Positions 1 through 11,700 of a DNA stretch of 64,000 bases are shown here, in pieces. Origin of the DNA: Phoronis australis (lineage: Eukaryota > Phoronida > Phoronidae); the NCBI GenBank assembly GCA_002633005.1, contig NMRA01000227.1, forward strand, positions 504,219-568,218, in the 5' to 3' direction. Position 1 is the stretch's first letter; the number at the start of each line of letters is the position of its first letter. A model generated the notes under the pieces. The model was not told where the DNA came from. It saw only the letters and a program-made list of their open reading frames with translations, and did no database searches. The translations under genes and the position numbers were made by a program.

Positions 1-441
1 CTGGAATAGGTCTTCAGGACGTTCATTTGAATCTAATGATATGAGTCCCAGGTCTAAGAAATGTGCTCCTGTGTAAGCGAATCCGAAATGTTGGCAGATT
101 TACTGTCAAATGTCCTGGACAGAGGTGGATGACTTCACGATAGAATTATGGGATATGACGGGACAAAAATTGGCAATTTGTCCCAGCATGAGCTCTAAAT
201 GAGCCAGTTTCATGTGAGCAGAATGCCGCTGTGGTTCTGGGGTGTCATCAGGGCCGTCAGTCAGACCACGGAGTGGAGCAGTGGCTGTCTTTTTTAGCCA
301 ACTAACGCCGTTGACAAGAAATGGCGCAAAGTGAGGGTCCAATGAAAGGATATATAATAAATTCTGCCTCCAGCTATCAAATGAAGTAATGGTCTCATTT
401 TTAGTGAGCGGCCACTGTTTTGGAGCTCGGGTTGTAGCCAT
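1..441 (-). pseudogene. LTR-retroelement gag-like fragment, broken
   Basis: Read on the minus strand from ATG 441, this gives a 111-residue open stretch with a 'SFDSWRQNLLYILSLD' core and an 'AHLELMLGQIANFCPVIS' segment. That style is typical of gag-like proteins of invertebrate LTR retroelements (recognised by general pattern only; no search was possible). After residue 111 the same frame continues coding-like to the window edge but is cut by two stop codons within three codons (near 100-105), so this copy is dead. It runs off the left edge, so pol and the far LTR, if present, lie outside. The segment just right of the ATG (about 442-560) would be the leader/LTR side. Superfamily (BEL/Pao, gypsy or other) is not resolved. 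Confidence 0.6.
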
Positions 442-1210
442 GTCACTGCCACCACGCCAGATAAACTAGAGAAAGAGTTGTAAGTTTAACAAGTTTAATT
501 CGCAACACAACGAGGCGGAGCCGGAAGGGCTCTCACCAAACACAGTCGTACGAATAACAATGCAATGGCGCAGACTGATCATATACTTGTATAAAGTCTA
601 TTTGGTGCGCACACTAGATTTTCCAATGCAAAGTTTTTTCCGTATTTTGTTCCAGCTACATGATTTAGCAGTACAGCTCAGCGTTTCTCGGTGCAGCCAC
701 TGGCAAGACAATGAGTACCGTACTCGTCTGCGATACCGCCCAGGGCGCTTTGAATTGGGAATCTAAAAAACAGGGGCTGGGCGGTAAGCCGAGTATGGGT
801 GGTTAAAATCAAAATTTTTGAAGTCTTGAGTTGTTGCTTACTGCATGGAGGACCGATTTTATCCTCACGGAGCTACACTGATGTCGAACTTCAAGCACAT
901 CAGTTAAAAGATAGGTTGGGGGGTTGAAGTAACGGACTTCCGACGGCCTGTAGTGTATGATACAGTGGCGTCGTGATCCCGAGCGTGATTGGGTTTTTAC
1001 GTACCTCGGTGGCTGTTCGTCATTTCTTAGACTCTTAGAGCTAAGGTATTCCTACAATGAGGTAGACGTGCGTTCAGTAGGGCAAGTTTCTTGAGAGAAA
1101 AGACAGATCAAGCAAGATTCTGCAAGTTCGCAGTGTATTTCTAAGGGAAGCACTTGCTTTTGTAAAGATTTGCTTCCCGCTGGACACCTAGGCAACCATA
1201 TACTGATATA
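442..1210. other. Non-coding flank of the gag fragment
   Basis: Probable leader/LTR remnant next to the gag start, followed by sequence with no open frame I trust. The 68-codon frame at 560-766 has no recognisable content. Confidence 0.3.
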
Positions 1211-2013
1211 CTGTATCAAGAGAAATAGCAGGTGCTGATACCGTGACTAGTCTGGAATCAACAGCCTGAGGAATTAGTAACAGCTCGATCTAACGAAGCT
1301 TTTCGATCAAGCCTCAAATCGCTGCTGTTCTGATTATTGTACTCTCTCCCTGTTGACACGATGCCAGTAACGGTTACTGCAACGTAATGGACAGATTCAG
1401 ATTCAGAGTGTGAGTGAGTGGGTGTGCGTGGAGTGACTCAATGAGAATATTGCTGCTGCTAAACTACACAAAAAACTGAAGAATTTTAGAAGTGTTCATA
1501 CCTGGTCATTGTGGTGTATACGGAGTCTAATGTACGCTGTCTACGGCTTCTGAAAACTTAGTACTGTGGCTTATCCAGAAACGATCTTTTGCAGTGACAA
1601 GTACAAACGAAAACAAGCCGAACCAAAAAGTTTTTGTTTGATGTATTATTACCTCCAGTACTCAAGAGCTTGAGAAAGGGAAAGTTCCAAGCTTTGTTAC
1701 GGTGGCGGAATTTTTAAAAGGTAAAATGTCATGCTGGAGAACGTTATTTGACAAAATAAGTACCTTCATAGCCTGTTTTTGTTGCTCTATATCTCAATTC
1801 TTCAGAGTTTGTTGTAGAAAAACCGTAAAAAAGTGAAAGAAACCCAACTTAAAAGCATACTAGACACTAGCTGATTACAATACAAAGCCGCTGAAGGGAT
1901 GGTTTAAAATACGACGAATAGCCCTCACGGCCTCACGTGTATGTTACCAACTTTTTGAGCAAATTGAGTCTGTTGTTGAGTGAAATTATGCGAGAAGTGA
2001 CCTTAAAAGGCAG
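1211..2013. repeat. ~0.8 kb direct repeat, copy 1
   Basis: Begins 'ctgtatcaagagaaatagca' and ends 'ccttaaaaggcag'. Almost identical to 2259-3066, in the same orientation, with only small indels and scattered substitutions. No coding content. An ambiguous base (n) sits at 2014, directly after this copy. Confidence 0.9.
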
Positions 2014-2258
2014 NGCAGTTTTTCCTGTTTGAGACGTTCTCCGTTTTTTTTGTTTTTTTTTGCCTTTTTTCTTGAATAATACTTCAGGAATCATGGAAAA
2101 TGCTTGATTTTTAGAGGTAAAAACAGAAAAATTTCCTGGGCGACCTCCCCCCATTCGGTGCTATGCGCATCTACAATCGTGGTTCAGTTTTCGCAAATTC
2201 TTGCAGCCGGAAAAAAATTTGGGCCCCCCCCTTGTGATATCCTAGATCCGCCACTGTA
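2014..2258 (-). repeat. Dispersed repeat end between the two direct copies
   Basis: Its reverse complement starts 'agtggcggatctaggatatc' and continues through a segment resembling aggaaaa...aaatcaagcattttcc...gattcctgaagtatt. The same order occurs on the plus strand at about 29050-29235. It is therefore a member of an interspersed family, here in opposite orientation. No coding capacity seen. Confidence 0.75.
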
Positions 2259-3066
2259 CTGTATCAAGAGAAATAGCAGGTGCTGATATCGTGACTAGTC
2301 TGGAATCAACAGCCTGAGGAATTAGTAACAGCTCGATCTAACGAAGCTTTTCGATCAAGCCCCACATCGCTGCTGTTCTGATTATTGTACTCTCTCCCTG
2401 TTGACACGATGCCAGTAACGGTTACTGCAACGTAATGGACAGATTCAGATTCAGAGTGTGAGTGAGTGGGTGTGCGTGGAATGACTCAATGAGAATATTG
2501 CTGCTGCTAAACTACACAAAAAACTGAAGAATTTTAGAAGTGTTCATACCTGGTCATTGTGGTGTATACGGAGTCTAATGTACGCTGTCTACGGCTTCTG
2601 AAAACTTAGTACTGTGGCTTATCCAGAAACGATCTACAAACGAAAGCAAGCCGAACCAAAAAGTTTTTGTTTGATGTATTATTACCTCCAGTACTCAAGA
2701 GCTTGAGAAAGGGAAAGTTCCAAGCTTTGTTACGGTGGCGGAATTTTTAAAAGGTAAAATGTCATGCTGGAGAACGTTATTTGACAAAATAAGTACCTTC
2801 ATACCTGTTTTTGTTGCTCTATATCTCAATTCTTCAGAGTTTGTTGCAGAAAAATCGTGAAAAAGTGAAAGAAACCCAACTTAAAAGCATACTAGACACT
2901 AGCTGATTACAATACAAAGTCAAGGCTAAGCCGCTGAAGGGATGGTTTAAAATACGACGAATAGCCCTCACGGCCTCACGTGTATGTTACCAATTTTTTG
3001 AGCAAATTGAGTCTGTTGTTCAGTGTTGTTGAGTGAAATTATGCGAGAAGTGACCTTAAAAGGCAG
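2259..3066. repeat. ~0.8 kb direct repeat, copy 2
   Basis: Second copy of the 1211-2013 unit. Compared with copy 1 it lacks a short stretch near 2633 and has small insertions near 2925 and 3020. No gene seen in it. Confidence 0.9.
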
Positions 3067-3278
3067 TTGTGGTTCCCCGGTTGTCAAAAGAGAGCTACAT
3101 AGCTGTAACCAATCAATCAAAATGTATACTTGACTCTTTAGTTGAGCATTCCCGTTTCAGGGCCATGCATTGTCATCACCTGCAGGCCTTTGCCCAATTG
3201 GCGCCCATAGCACAGGCCTTGTATTGCCTAACTACCACTACACAGCCACAGCCGGGCGTTATCAACATGTGCAATGAA

Positions 3279-3334
3279 CTAGGCAATGACCATCGCCTCT
3301 GTTCGGGCCAACAGAGGCGATGGTCATTGCCTAG
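3279..3334. repeat. Perfect 25-bp inverted repeat (hairpin)
   Basis: Arm 3279-3303 starts 'ctaggcaatgaccatcgcct'. Arm 3310-3334 is its exact reverse complement. The loop is six bases, cgggcc. A perfect 25-bp stem with a GC-rich loop would form a very stable hairpin. Confidence 0.95.
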
Positions 3335-5741
3335 CAATGAACATGACTCCTCATTTTGGTCACCTATGACTCGTTTTAGCATGTTGTCAATGTAATGAGC
3401 TAGGTGGACAGTGGGGTAAACTGGTGTACTGGGCCTAATGTGTGGAACTAATTAACAGTGCTTAATTAGAACCAGGGCTGGCAATTTAAGCCCACTCAAC
3501 CTGGTTACTTAGCCAGAAGTCAGTGTTCTCACACATATAATAGCCCCAGTGTATTGGTTTTTGTATTTTAAACATTTTCTCATGACATCAAGTTGCCTTT
3601 AGAGACCTTTTGCTACTCCAAGATGTAGGCTTGGCAAGGTGCTTAGGACATCAAAGGTATTTGGCAACTGCAAGGTCATAAGGAAAAGCCCGAGTTAACT
3701 GAGCGCGTAAATCTTTGTTAGAAAGTAGTACACATGCAATTATTTCCATTGCATTGGAAACACAAAGGGTGTGGTAATAGGCTGATTAGTGCAAGTGAGC
3801 AGGGTGGGTGGTGTGTAATTTGCAATCACAACTCATAAGTCACGTAAGATGCAAAATGAAGCTAAATATTTGTAAATGTCTGAGGGCCTCTGGATTATGT
3901 CTGTTAGGTTGAAACGTATAGGCAGATCACTGACCACTAGTTTTCCAAATGTTGCGTCATGCAAAATGCAAGCCTCTCAATGTTTCATATTTTCCTATTT
4001 TCCAAGTGAGCTTTTTGGAAGTGTTTCTACATTTTTCTCAGACTCCTGCACTTGGTCAAAGTTTGTCAATGAATCTAATGAAGAAACATCAATCAAAATA
4101 AAATGCAATCTTGCTAACTTTGTCTATTAGATTTTTCAGACTGTTGGATTGCACAGTGGCTCCTCTTTGACGCTAGAAACTGTGATGAAGGGCTGTTTGA
4201 AATAAGGTTGTCAAAGTTCATGTGTTCATCCTTCGATTACTAAAAGGAGGAGAGAAGATGGAGACTCTCTGGAATTATTTGGCTAAGTTTTGGTTTTTGA
4301 AAGGGTATTCTCCATTTTATGAATACCTTCAGTCAAATTATCATTCATTCATTTCTTGCATAGCCATTTCTTTCCATATATTATGATGTTGAGGCATAAT
4401 ACACTAGAAGTTTGTGCGTTACAATTTCCCAAATTCACTTGTAAATATGCAGTGGTTGCTCTAACTGTGCCTTTTTTTACTTCTTCGCAACTTTTTTCTA
4501 CTTTTTGTGAAGTACCTTTCCTACTTTTTCTTACTTAGTTGTGACAAGCTGTTGGCCTGACTAGATTTTACTGGTTTGTTTGTCAAAAGCCGTTGGCCTG
4601 ACTAGATTTCACTTCATTTTTGACATCGTTTCTCGAATCACATTAACTTTACACAAAGAGGCATTTTTAGTAAAATGACATGGGCGGGAAAAGAGCCTTT
4701 TGTCGTGCATTTAGTTACTTGCTTTGCCAACATCTGTGTTCACTAGTAGCACCCTAACTGTGGCAGGTTAAGTTAGGTAAAAAATTCATATGTTTATCGT
4801 CCAGGGCTCATCCAGAGACTGACGCGGGTAACACATCTTATTTTTATTTTTTGTGTTATAACATCGCCGGAAGTGCTATCACACACTCCCATGGTGAAGT
4901 CTGCATATGGATATGCATCTGCGGAAAGACTGTTATAAGATTTATTTCATATACTTGGACATTGACCTCTTGCAAGCAAGCATGTTCCTGAAGCGTTATT
5001 TGAAGTAATTTATGTATCTTAATGTTTGAGGTTATTTGTCAATCAACCACATAGGGAAACATGACAGTGCAGTCGATATGATTTGCAGGTATTGTATGTA
5101 CCTAGAGAGCGTGCACTCTGACGCAACACAACCTGGTGATTTGTATGTGCAAGTTCTTTCACGTTCAGCGAACACTTTTTACTCTCGCTTGCAAACAAAA
5201 AATCGAAATATGAAATAAATAATGGCACAGCACATTTTTAGTCGCAGGCAGGAATGGTCAACAAGTATACCAACCTTATGTGTTCTAGTGATCAAAAAGT
5301 ATACTGACCTTATGTGTACTTAAGTGCTATTAAATCAGCCATGAAATCATTATGATTCTGTTTAGTAGTACAGTCTATTAAAACTGCTTTCGTTACCTTG
5401 GAATTAAAAAACAACACTGCTGAGACCATTTCACTTATCAGCATTGTAAGATATTTCAGTTACTTACTAAATGGCCAATTGGTGTGGTGTTGTCATGTGG
5501 TCAAGTCAGCTTACTTTAGTAGCAGCCCTTCATTGACACAAGCTTGTTTAAAGACACTGCACACCAGAAGATAGTGGATTGTATAGAGAGTACATACCAG
5601 TATACACATTAAGCTGTGTTACAAAAAGTAAGGTTGTGTCTTCAACCAAGGTCATGTGATAACTACCTGATCATGACCAAACGGAACCTGTTTTCATTCG
5701 CAGGTAACAAAGACACCATATATTGATTGTTAACCGACAAA
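3335..5741. other. Upstream spacer of gene A
   Basis: AT-rich sequence with no convincing exon. An acceptor-like site (tttcattcgcag) ends at 5703, so a 5'UTR exon from 5704 may precede the start codon. No TATA box or other promoter element could be assigned. Confidence 0.35.
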
Positions 5742-5772
5742 ATGGAGTGTGATAACAAGGGACATCCTGCAG
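5742..5772 (+). CDS. Gene A exon 1 (start codon)
   Basis: Ten codons plus one base, MECDNKGHPA, ending CCTGCAG|gtttgt. The single G left over completes Asp11 with the next exon. The donor is moderate, but phase and initiation context both fit. Confidence 0.75.
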
Positions 5773-8700
5773 GTTTGTACTGTTTTTCTTCCCCTCGTTA
5801 CAGATGTTATTGGCATCCTGATGTATGCGATGAAGTCAAAACAAACATGTATAACCCTCGCTATTGTATAGAAATAACTTTCTCATGTATAGCAGCACTT
5901 TCCTGGCCTGTTCAATAGGTAAACATGTACAATATAACTGTCAGAAATTTCTCTTTTTAAAGTTAATATATGTTGAAGTCTTTAATTCCAATTTGTTTCC
6001 AGTTTTTGACAGTGTTATAATTGATAGCTTTCACTTCCACAATTCTTCAATTGTTCAAGGCCATGATATTGAAATTGATGAAACATTTATTTGATGCAAC
6101 TGCAAAACCAATGAAGTAAATTTCCACTTGTCCATCGTATTGTGTTCATAATTGGTGAGTGAAGGGGGTGGGGGGGCTGTATAAAGTTCAACCCAAACCT
6201 TCATTGACTATTGATACATGTTTACTCTACCTGACAAATAGCTGCCTGAACTTATGTTTGAATATTTTCTAAGGCAATGCATATTCATTTGAAGATTTCA
6301 TAACATATACTTTCAAAAACAATTTTGCAGTATATTTAGTATTTGCAACAAGGCTATGTTCCAAGTTTCCTTAAAATTTTGTTGGCAGTGGGAAATCAGG
6401 CGATTCTAAAAAATTGGTGAAAAACAAAATTTGTCCAATGGTTCAATTAATTCATGGGGTTTAAACTATGTTTTCTAGGTTTATTTATGTAAATTAAGTC
6501 CAGTGATAGGGTACAGTTATTTTTTCATGTAATTTACCCCCGCCAATGACAGTGCCCCCTCGGTTGATCTCTGTTAAGTTTAGACTTTGGAACAAGTTGT
6601 TGTTTTGTAATTTTTGTGTGGTTATTTGTTCCCTACTGCTGTGTTTTCCATAACTTGTTTTGATTTGTGGCACTAATGAGTTTAGATTCCTTGGATTTAG
6701 GTACAAAACTCTCCCACAATATCATCACGGTATTTTGAGCATTTTGTTTTTGCCATTGAGTTTAAATTTTCTGTAGTGAAGAACACTCTATTGGTGAAGA
6801 TCTTAACCAAGAAAGTTACATAGGTGGGTGTTCAAACATGTAGTACACTCTATTGATGAAGATCTTAACCAAGAAAGTTACATAGGTGGGTGTTCAAACA
6901 TATAATACACTTAGTTTTATGTGTTGTTTAGCGTCTCTATTGCGCAAGTTTTGATTTTTATATTTAAATATAAGTTCTTTGTGAGATTGCAGTTATAAAA
7001 TCCTTGCATATGCTATATATGGTCAGTTGTGGGAGGGGAAATAAATTAATTTTAATGTAAGCCTTATCCAGCTGAAAGCTTCTCTGAAGACCCACATTGG
7101 CATGCTTTATATAACTGCAGACTTGAATGCCACAGTTCTGCTAACAGAGACCGATGTAGATAGCTTGGAACAGGAGATTATGTCGTTGTGCCATGCAGAG
7201 TTCTTTCACCCGGATGGTGAACACGCCCAAAAATACGATGAGCTAATTCAAGACGTCATGAATCTGTGTAATGATGGACCATACACATGTGAAACACTGG
7301 ACCTTAATGACTCTGCTGTGTCTGTGATTCCCAATGAAACTAAAGGTAAGATTTTTATAAATGTTACTTGAACACAACACTGGAGGACGGATTGTAGCTT
7401 CCCTATAATTTTGGATGAACACATGTTCTTGGGTTGGCGCATAATGCAGTAACTTTCTGAAGTTTATTGCAATAATGAAGAGAACTTGTAGACATGGACA
7501 CACTCTTTGAATTAATACCAAGATCTTTGATCAGCCACCTCTGTCATGATGACAGTGTCAACACATTTAGATGTACACAAGATGTAACTGTGAACGTGAT
7601 ACACACTAGGGTAATGAAGGGCTTGCTGTAGTGAGCTTAATTTTTCTCATCCAGTGGCATACGTGGATTCACTGGGTGATTTGCAATCTGCATTGCAAGA
7701 TCTTTGTGAAATTTAGCAGATGTGTTCTAATGGAGTTGGGAATGGATGACGATGAGCTTCAGACCAATCTAACTACAGCTGTGCCTCCTAGTGGCAATTT
7801 TATTTTTTACGTTTGCCTCTGTAACTTCAGAGTTCTTTGATGCTTTTTCATGAAATTTGGCAAACAAGTTTCTATTATGAAGGCAACAGCATGCTTCCTT
7901 TTTGTGATAGATTAAATGTATTCTGCACTAACTTAAGTGGCCATTTAAATTTTTAAGCTGTTTTTTGTCATCTTCTGTATTGGCCAAATTGCGCACATGA
8001 TCATTATGAAAATTGGCAGAAGGGATCCTACTAACAAAAGCAGGACTGCTATTAATTTTCAAATGGATCCAACTACTGTGGTTCCCCCTTGTGACATCTG
8101 TTTCCCATCTATGGCTTAATTATCTCTCAAAACCCCTTACAAGATGTTTTTGAAATTTTGTTATTGTATTCCTGTTAACTTTTTTCTTTAAGCACAGCTC
8201 CGGAAATCGCCTTCGTATTATATCCAGGTTCTCATTCACTCCAATTGCATACATTCACTAGTAAGACGGATCTCAGACGAGTAGAAGACAGCTTTGTGCA
8301 ATGCTCTATTGTCAACCAGTAAAGCCAGGATTTGAACGCGGCTCTCCTAAACGGGAACCTGGAGCTCAAGCCACTAAGCCACACTCCTCTCTTGTTAACT
8401 TGACAGCAGATGGCCAGATTTGAGTACCGCTGTGCTTCTTAATGGCAGTTGCAGGGTGTCAAGTTTTCTTTTTTACCTATTAGGACTCCTATTTTCTCCT
8501 ACTTTTCTGTGAGTTTCCTATTTTTTCAAATTTTTTACTCATGAGTCCAAATAAAAGGCCGTCAATAGACCATTGTTTCTCATAGCTGACATTTAACTCG
8601 GTTGTGCTTAAAATGATTCTGGGTTAGGTGAATTTGTTTCTTTAAGCTTCAGACACTGGGGAATCTAGTTGTGTTTTTGCACTTCATGGTGGTGAAACTA

Positions 8701-11700
8701 CTTGCAATAATTGTAAGTATTTTAATAACCATGAAACTTATGTTAATTAAATTGATAAGCATACAAGGAACTGGAGGGTGATGAGAGTACATGAAGGAAG
8801 CTAGAGAAACTACTGAAGCATAAGCCTGTGATAAAGAAGTCTATCTTACGTGGCACTGCGCTCTTTCTTCATTGTTTCGATACAGTAGCTCCAACACACT
8901 GCTGAGTCCTCTGTGGTGGGAAAGCAAGAACTCTGTTATAGTGATGCGGAAGATGCAACCAACTGCTGACAACTTGTTTCGGGTGGTGGATGAATGGAAA
9001 ATGTATCAGTGCGCTTGAGATGTGCCACCGTTTGATTCCAGTGTTGCAGTTGAAGGGTTATGGAATGATGTTTTTTACTGAGTGGTGTGGAAACTAAATG
9101 CCGAGACAGAAAGAAGTCTGTCCATTATTTCTCACATTCTTTCTGAAGATCGGTGAAGCAACTGTGGTAGGCCTCTGCACTGTGAAGGAAGCTGTTCAGT
9201 TTTACAATCCTGTGGATGGCAAGTCTTACACAATTCCATCGACAAAGTGGATCAGATTGGACTACAAATATGCCCAGTCAAATTATCAGGCATGACTAGA
9301 AGAGAGACAAGAATAGGAGCAACTAGAAAGATAATTGTCAAGGTGTGACAATAATGTACTCTGCGTCTGTTTTATTGGAATTAGTATGGGCAGTTATTAA
9401 CAACAACCCGTTTACCAAGATTAAAAAGAATTCTTTCAAAGTTTGGGACAAAATATCCCGTTGATAAATCTGGTGACCTTTGTGACCTAGTATGATGAAG
9501 GAATAAGTGTTTACTAGAGGAGAAGTGTGGTCAATGCTAAGAATCACAGATGTCGTACTTTAAGTACTTTAGAATAAAAGTTGAATGAAAAAGTCAGAAT
9601 TCCCCCCCCCCACCCCCAAGAATACATGTTGAATAAAAGGTCAAAATTTCAGGCGAAAAATGCATCTGGTGACCCTCATGGTTGTACCGAATCACCTGAA
9701 ACTTTATTATAATTCGAACTCAATTACAATTACTAAACAGATATGTGAATTAAGTGTCTCGCTCAAAATCTTAGTTTGCACTCATTCACCTTTGACCTAT
9801 TTCTGATTGGATGGCTGTTTGCTTATCGTAAAGTGGCGTTATTTGGTTGGCAAGTATGCTTACACCTGTGTGCTGAAATTGTGAATTCCTTGAAACATGT
9901 TTTTAAAATTAGATGACCTTTGCACTATCTGACTCTGTTCAGTGCCCTTTTAGAAAAAACAACACTGGAAAGTACGTGAAAGGTGTGCTTAATGCTGGGA
10001 ATCACAGCTGTCTAACTGTTGACAGATCTGAATATGTGTTGAATAAAAAGGTCGATATTTCAGAAGGAAAAATGCACCTAATTGTCTTGTAGATTTATAC
10101 CTGTTCACCTAATTTGAAGAGGGAACCTTTGGAACTGAAGAAGGAGTTAGCATTTTGAAAATTACTTGACCTTTGCACCAAATGACCTCTTCTGGTGCAT
10201 TATATAATATGATTTATATAATGATCAAAATTTATATATTTTGCTTAATGAAATACATTAAATTTAAAGAACTTACCTGCACACTTTAGAGTTATTAAGT
10301 GTTAGAGCTGGTTGGAAGAATATAATTGAAAGAAAAAAATCCAAAACAATAGTAATCTTCGCTTACACGTGCAGAGTAATTATGGCAAGAAGCACAATTA
10401 AACAAGGAAACTTGAAAAGGAGACAGCACAGAAACATCAGGAAAAGTTGAAATGTGAAAAATCACTTTTTGAGTCAGAAGACCATCTCGCTAAAGAAGAA
10501 GAAAATGTCTTTCGAGAGTTGAAGGCTGCGAATGAGCTCATGTCTGAGGCTAATGCAAAACTCTGAGTTCATCAGCTGTCTCCAAGCAATGAATGACTGT
10601 TGCATCCATGATGCTCGACTCTGCAACAGCAAAACGTGATGAACTGAGTAAACGCATTGATGAAATTGGTGGAAAACGAAAGCATCTTGAAAGCAAAACA
10701 TATAAGTTCCTTTAAAAAGCTATGTCCAGTGATCCAGTCGCTGCAGACATCAAAGAATGCATAGACTGTGTGCCCAGTTTTGCTGAGATCCAGTCTCTGC
10801 AGACATCAAAGAATACATAGACTGTGTGCCCAGTTTTGCTGAGATCCAGTCTCTGCAGACATCAAAGAATACATAGACTGTGTGCCCAGTTTTGCTGAGA
10901 TCCAGTCTCTGCAGACATCAAAGAATACATAGACTGTGTGCCCAGTTTTGCTGAGAACATTAATTTGTTGAGTGTTACTAGCAAACTGAGTTGAAGTGTT
11001 CCATATATGGACTGATATGTAGAATATGATTAGTTCTTTTTTGTTTTTTGTGTTTTGAGAAGACAACAACGTAAAGATACTCCTTTTTTCCCTATTTTGT
11101 CATGATTTTTTCCTACCTTTTTCCTATTTTTCACTGTTTTTTAAGGCCTTGTGTTTCTTGGCATCCTGCATTTGACTTTGTCTCCTTGGAGTTCTTTGAT
11201 GGATTTTCATGAAGTTTGCAAGGTTTATCATAAAGTTTGGCAAATAGTTTTGAGAGACGACACCTTCTTATTTTTGGATGGGCTCAATGAATTCTGGCCA
11301 TCTAATGGTCATTTTTATGATACAAATAAACACCTCTAGAAGCAGCACCATTTGTGGTGCTGTCGTGGGTGCATTTCAGTGTTCTGCGTTGTTTTGTATA
11401 TCTTCCTATGTTTTATTTTCAGACTCTCTAGAAACAAAAGATCATCCAGCTGAGTTTCTGGGGAGCCCAATCACTCCTGGACGTTTTAAAGGTATGCTTT
11501 GAAATTAATTGCATAACATAGTTCATCGTCTTGAAAACAACATCAAATCGAATTCTGGGGCCCGTTTTATCACAGGTCATCAGTTCAGTCTCTAAGACAT
11601 TCTTAACTTACAATTTTAATTTGCACCCTCTTCATGTGGGTCATGGAGGAGGTAGTGAAGTCTGTATATAAAAAGTTGCCAACTTCCTGGCCATTGCAAT

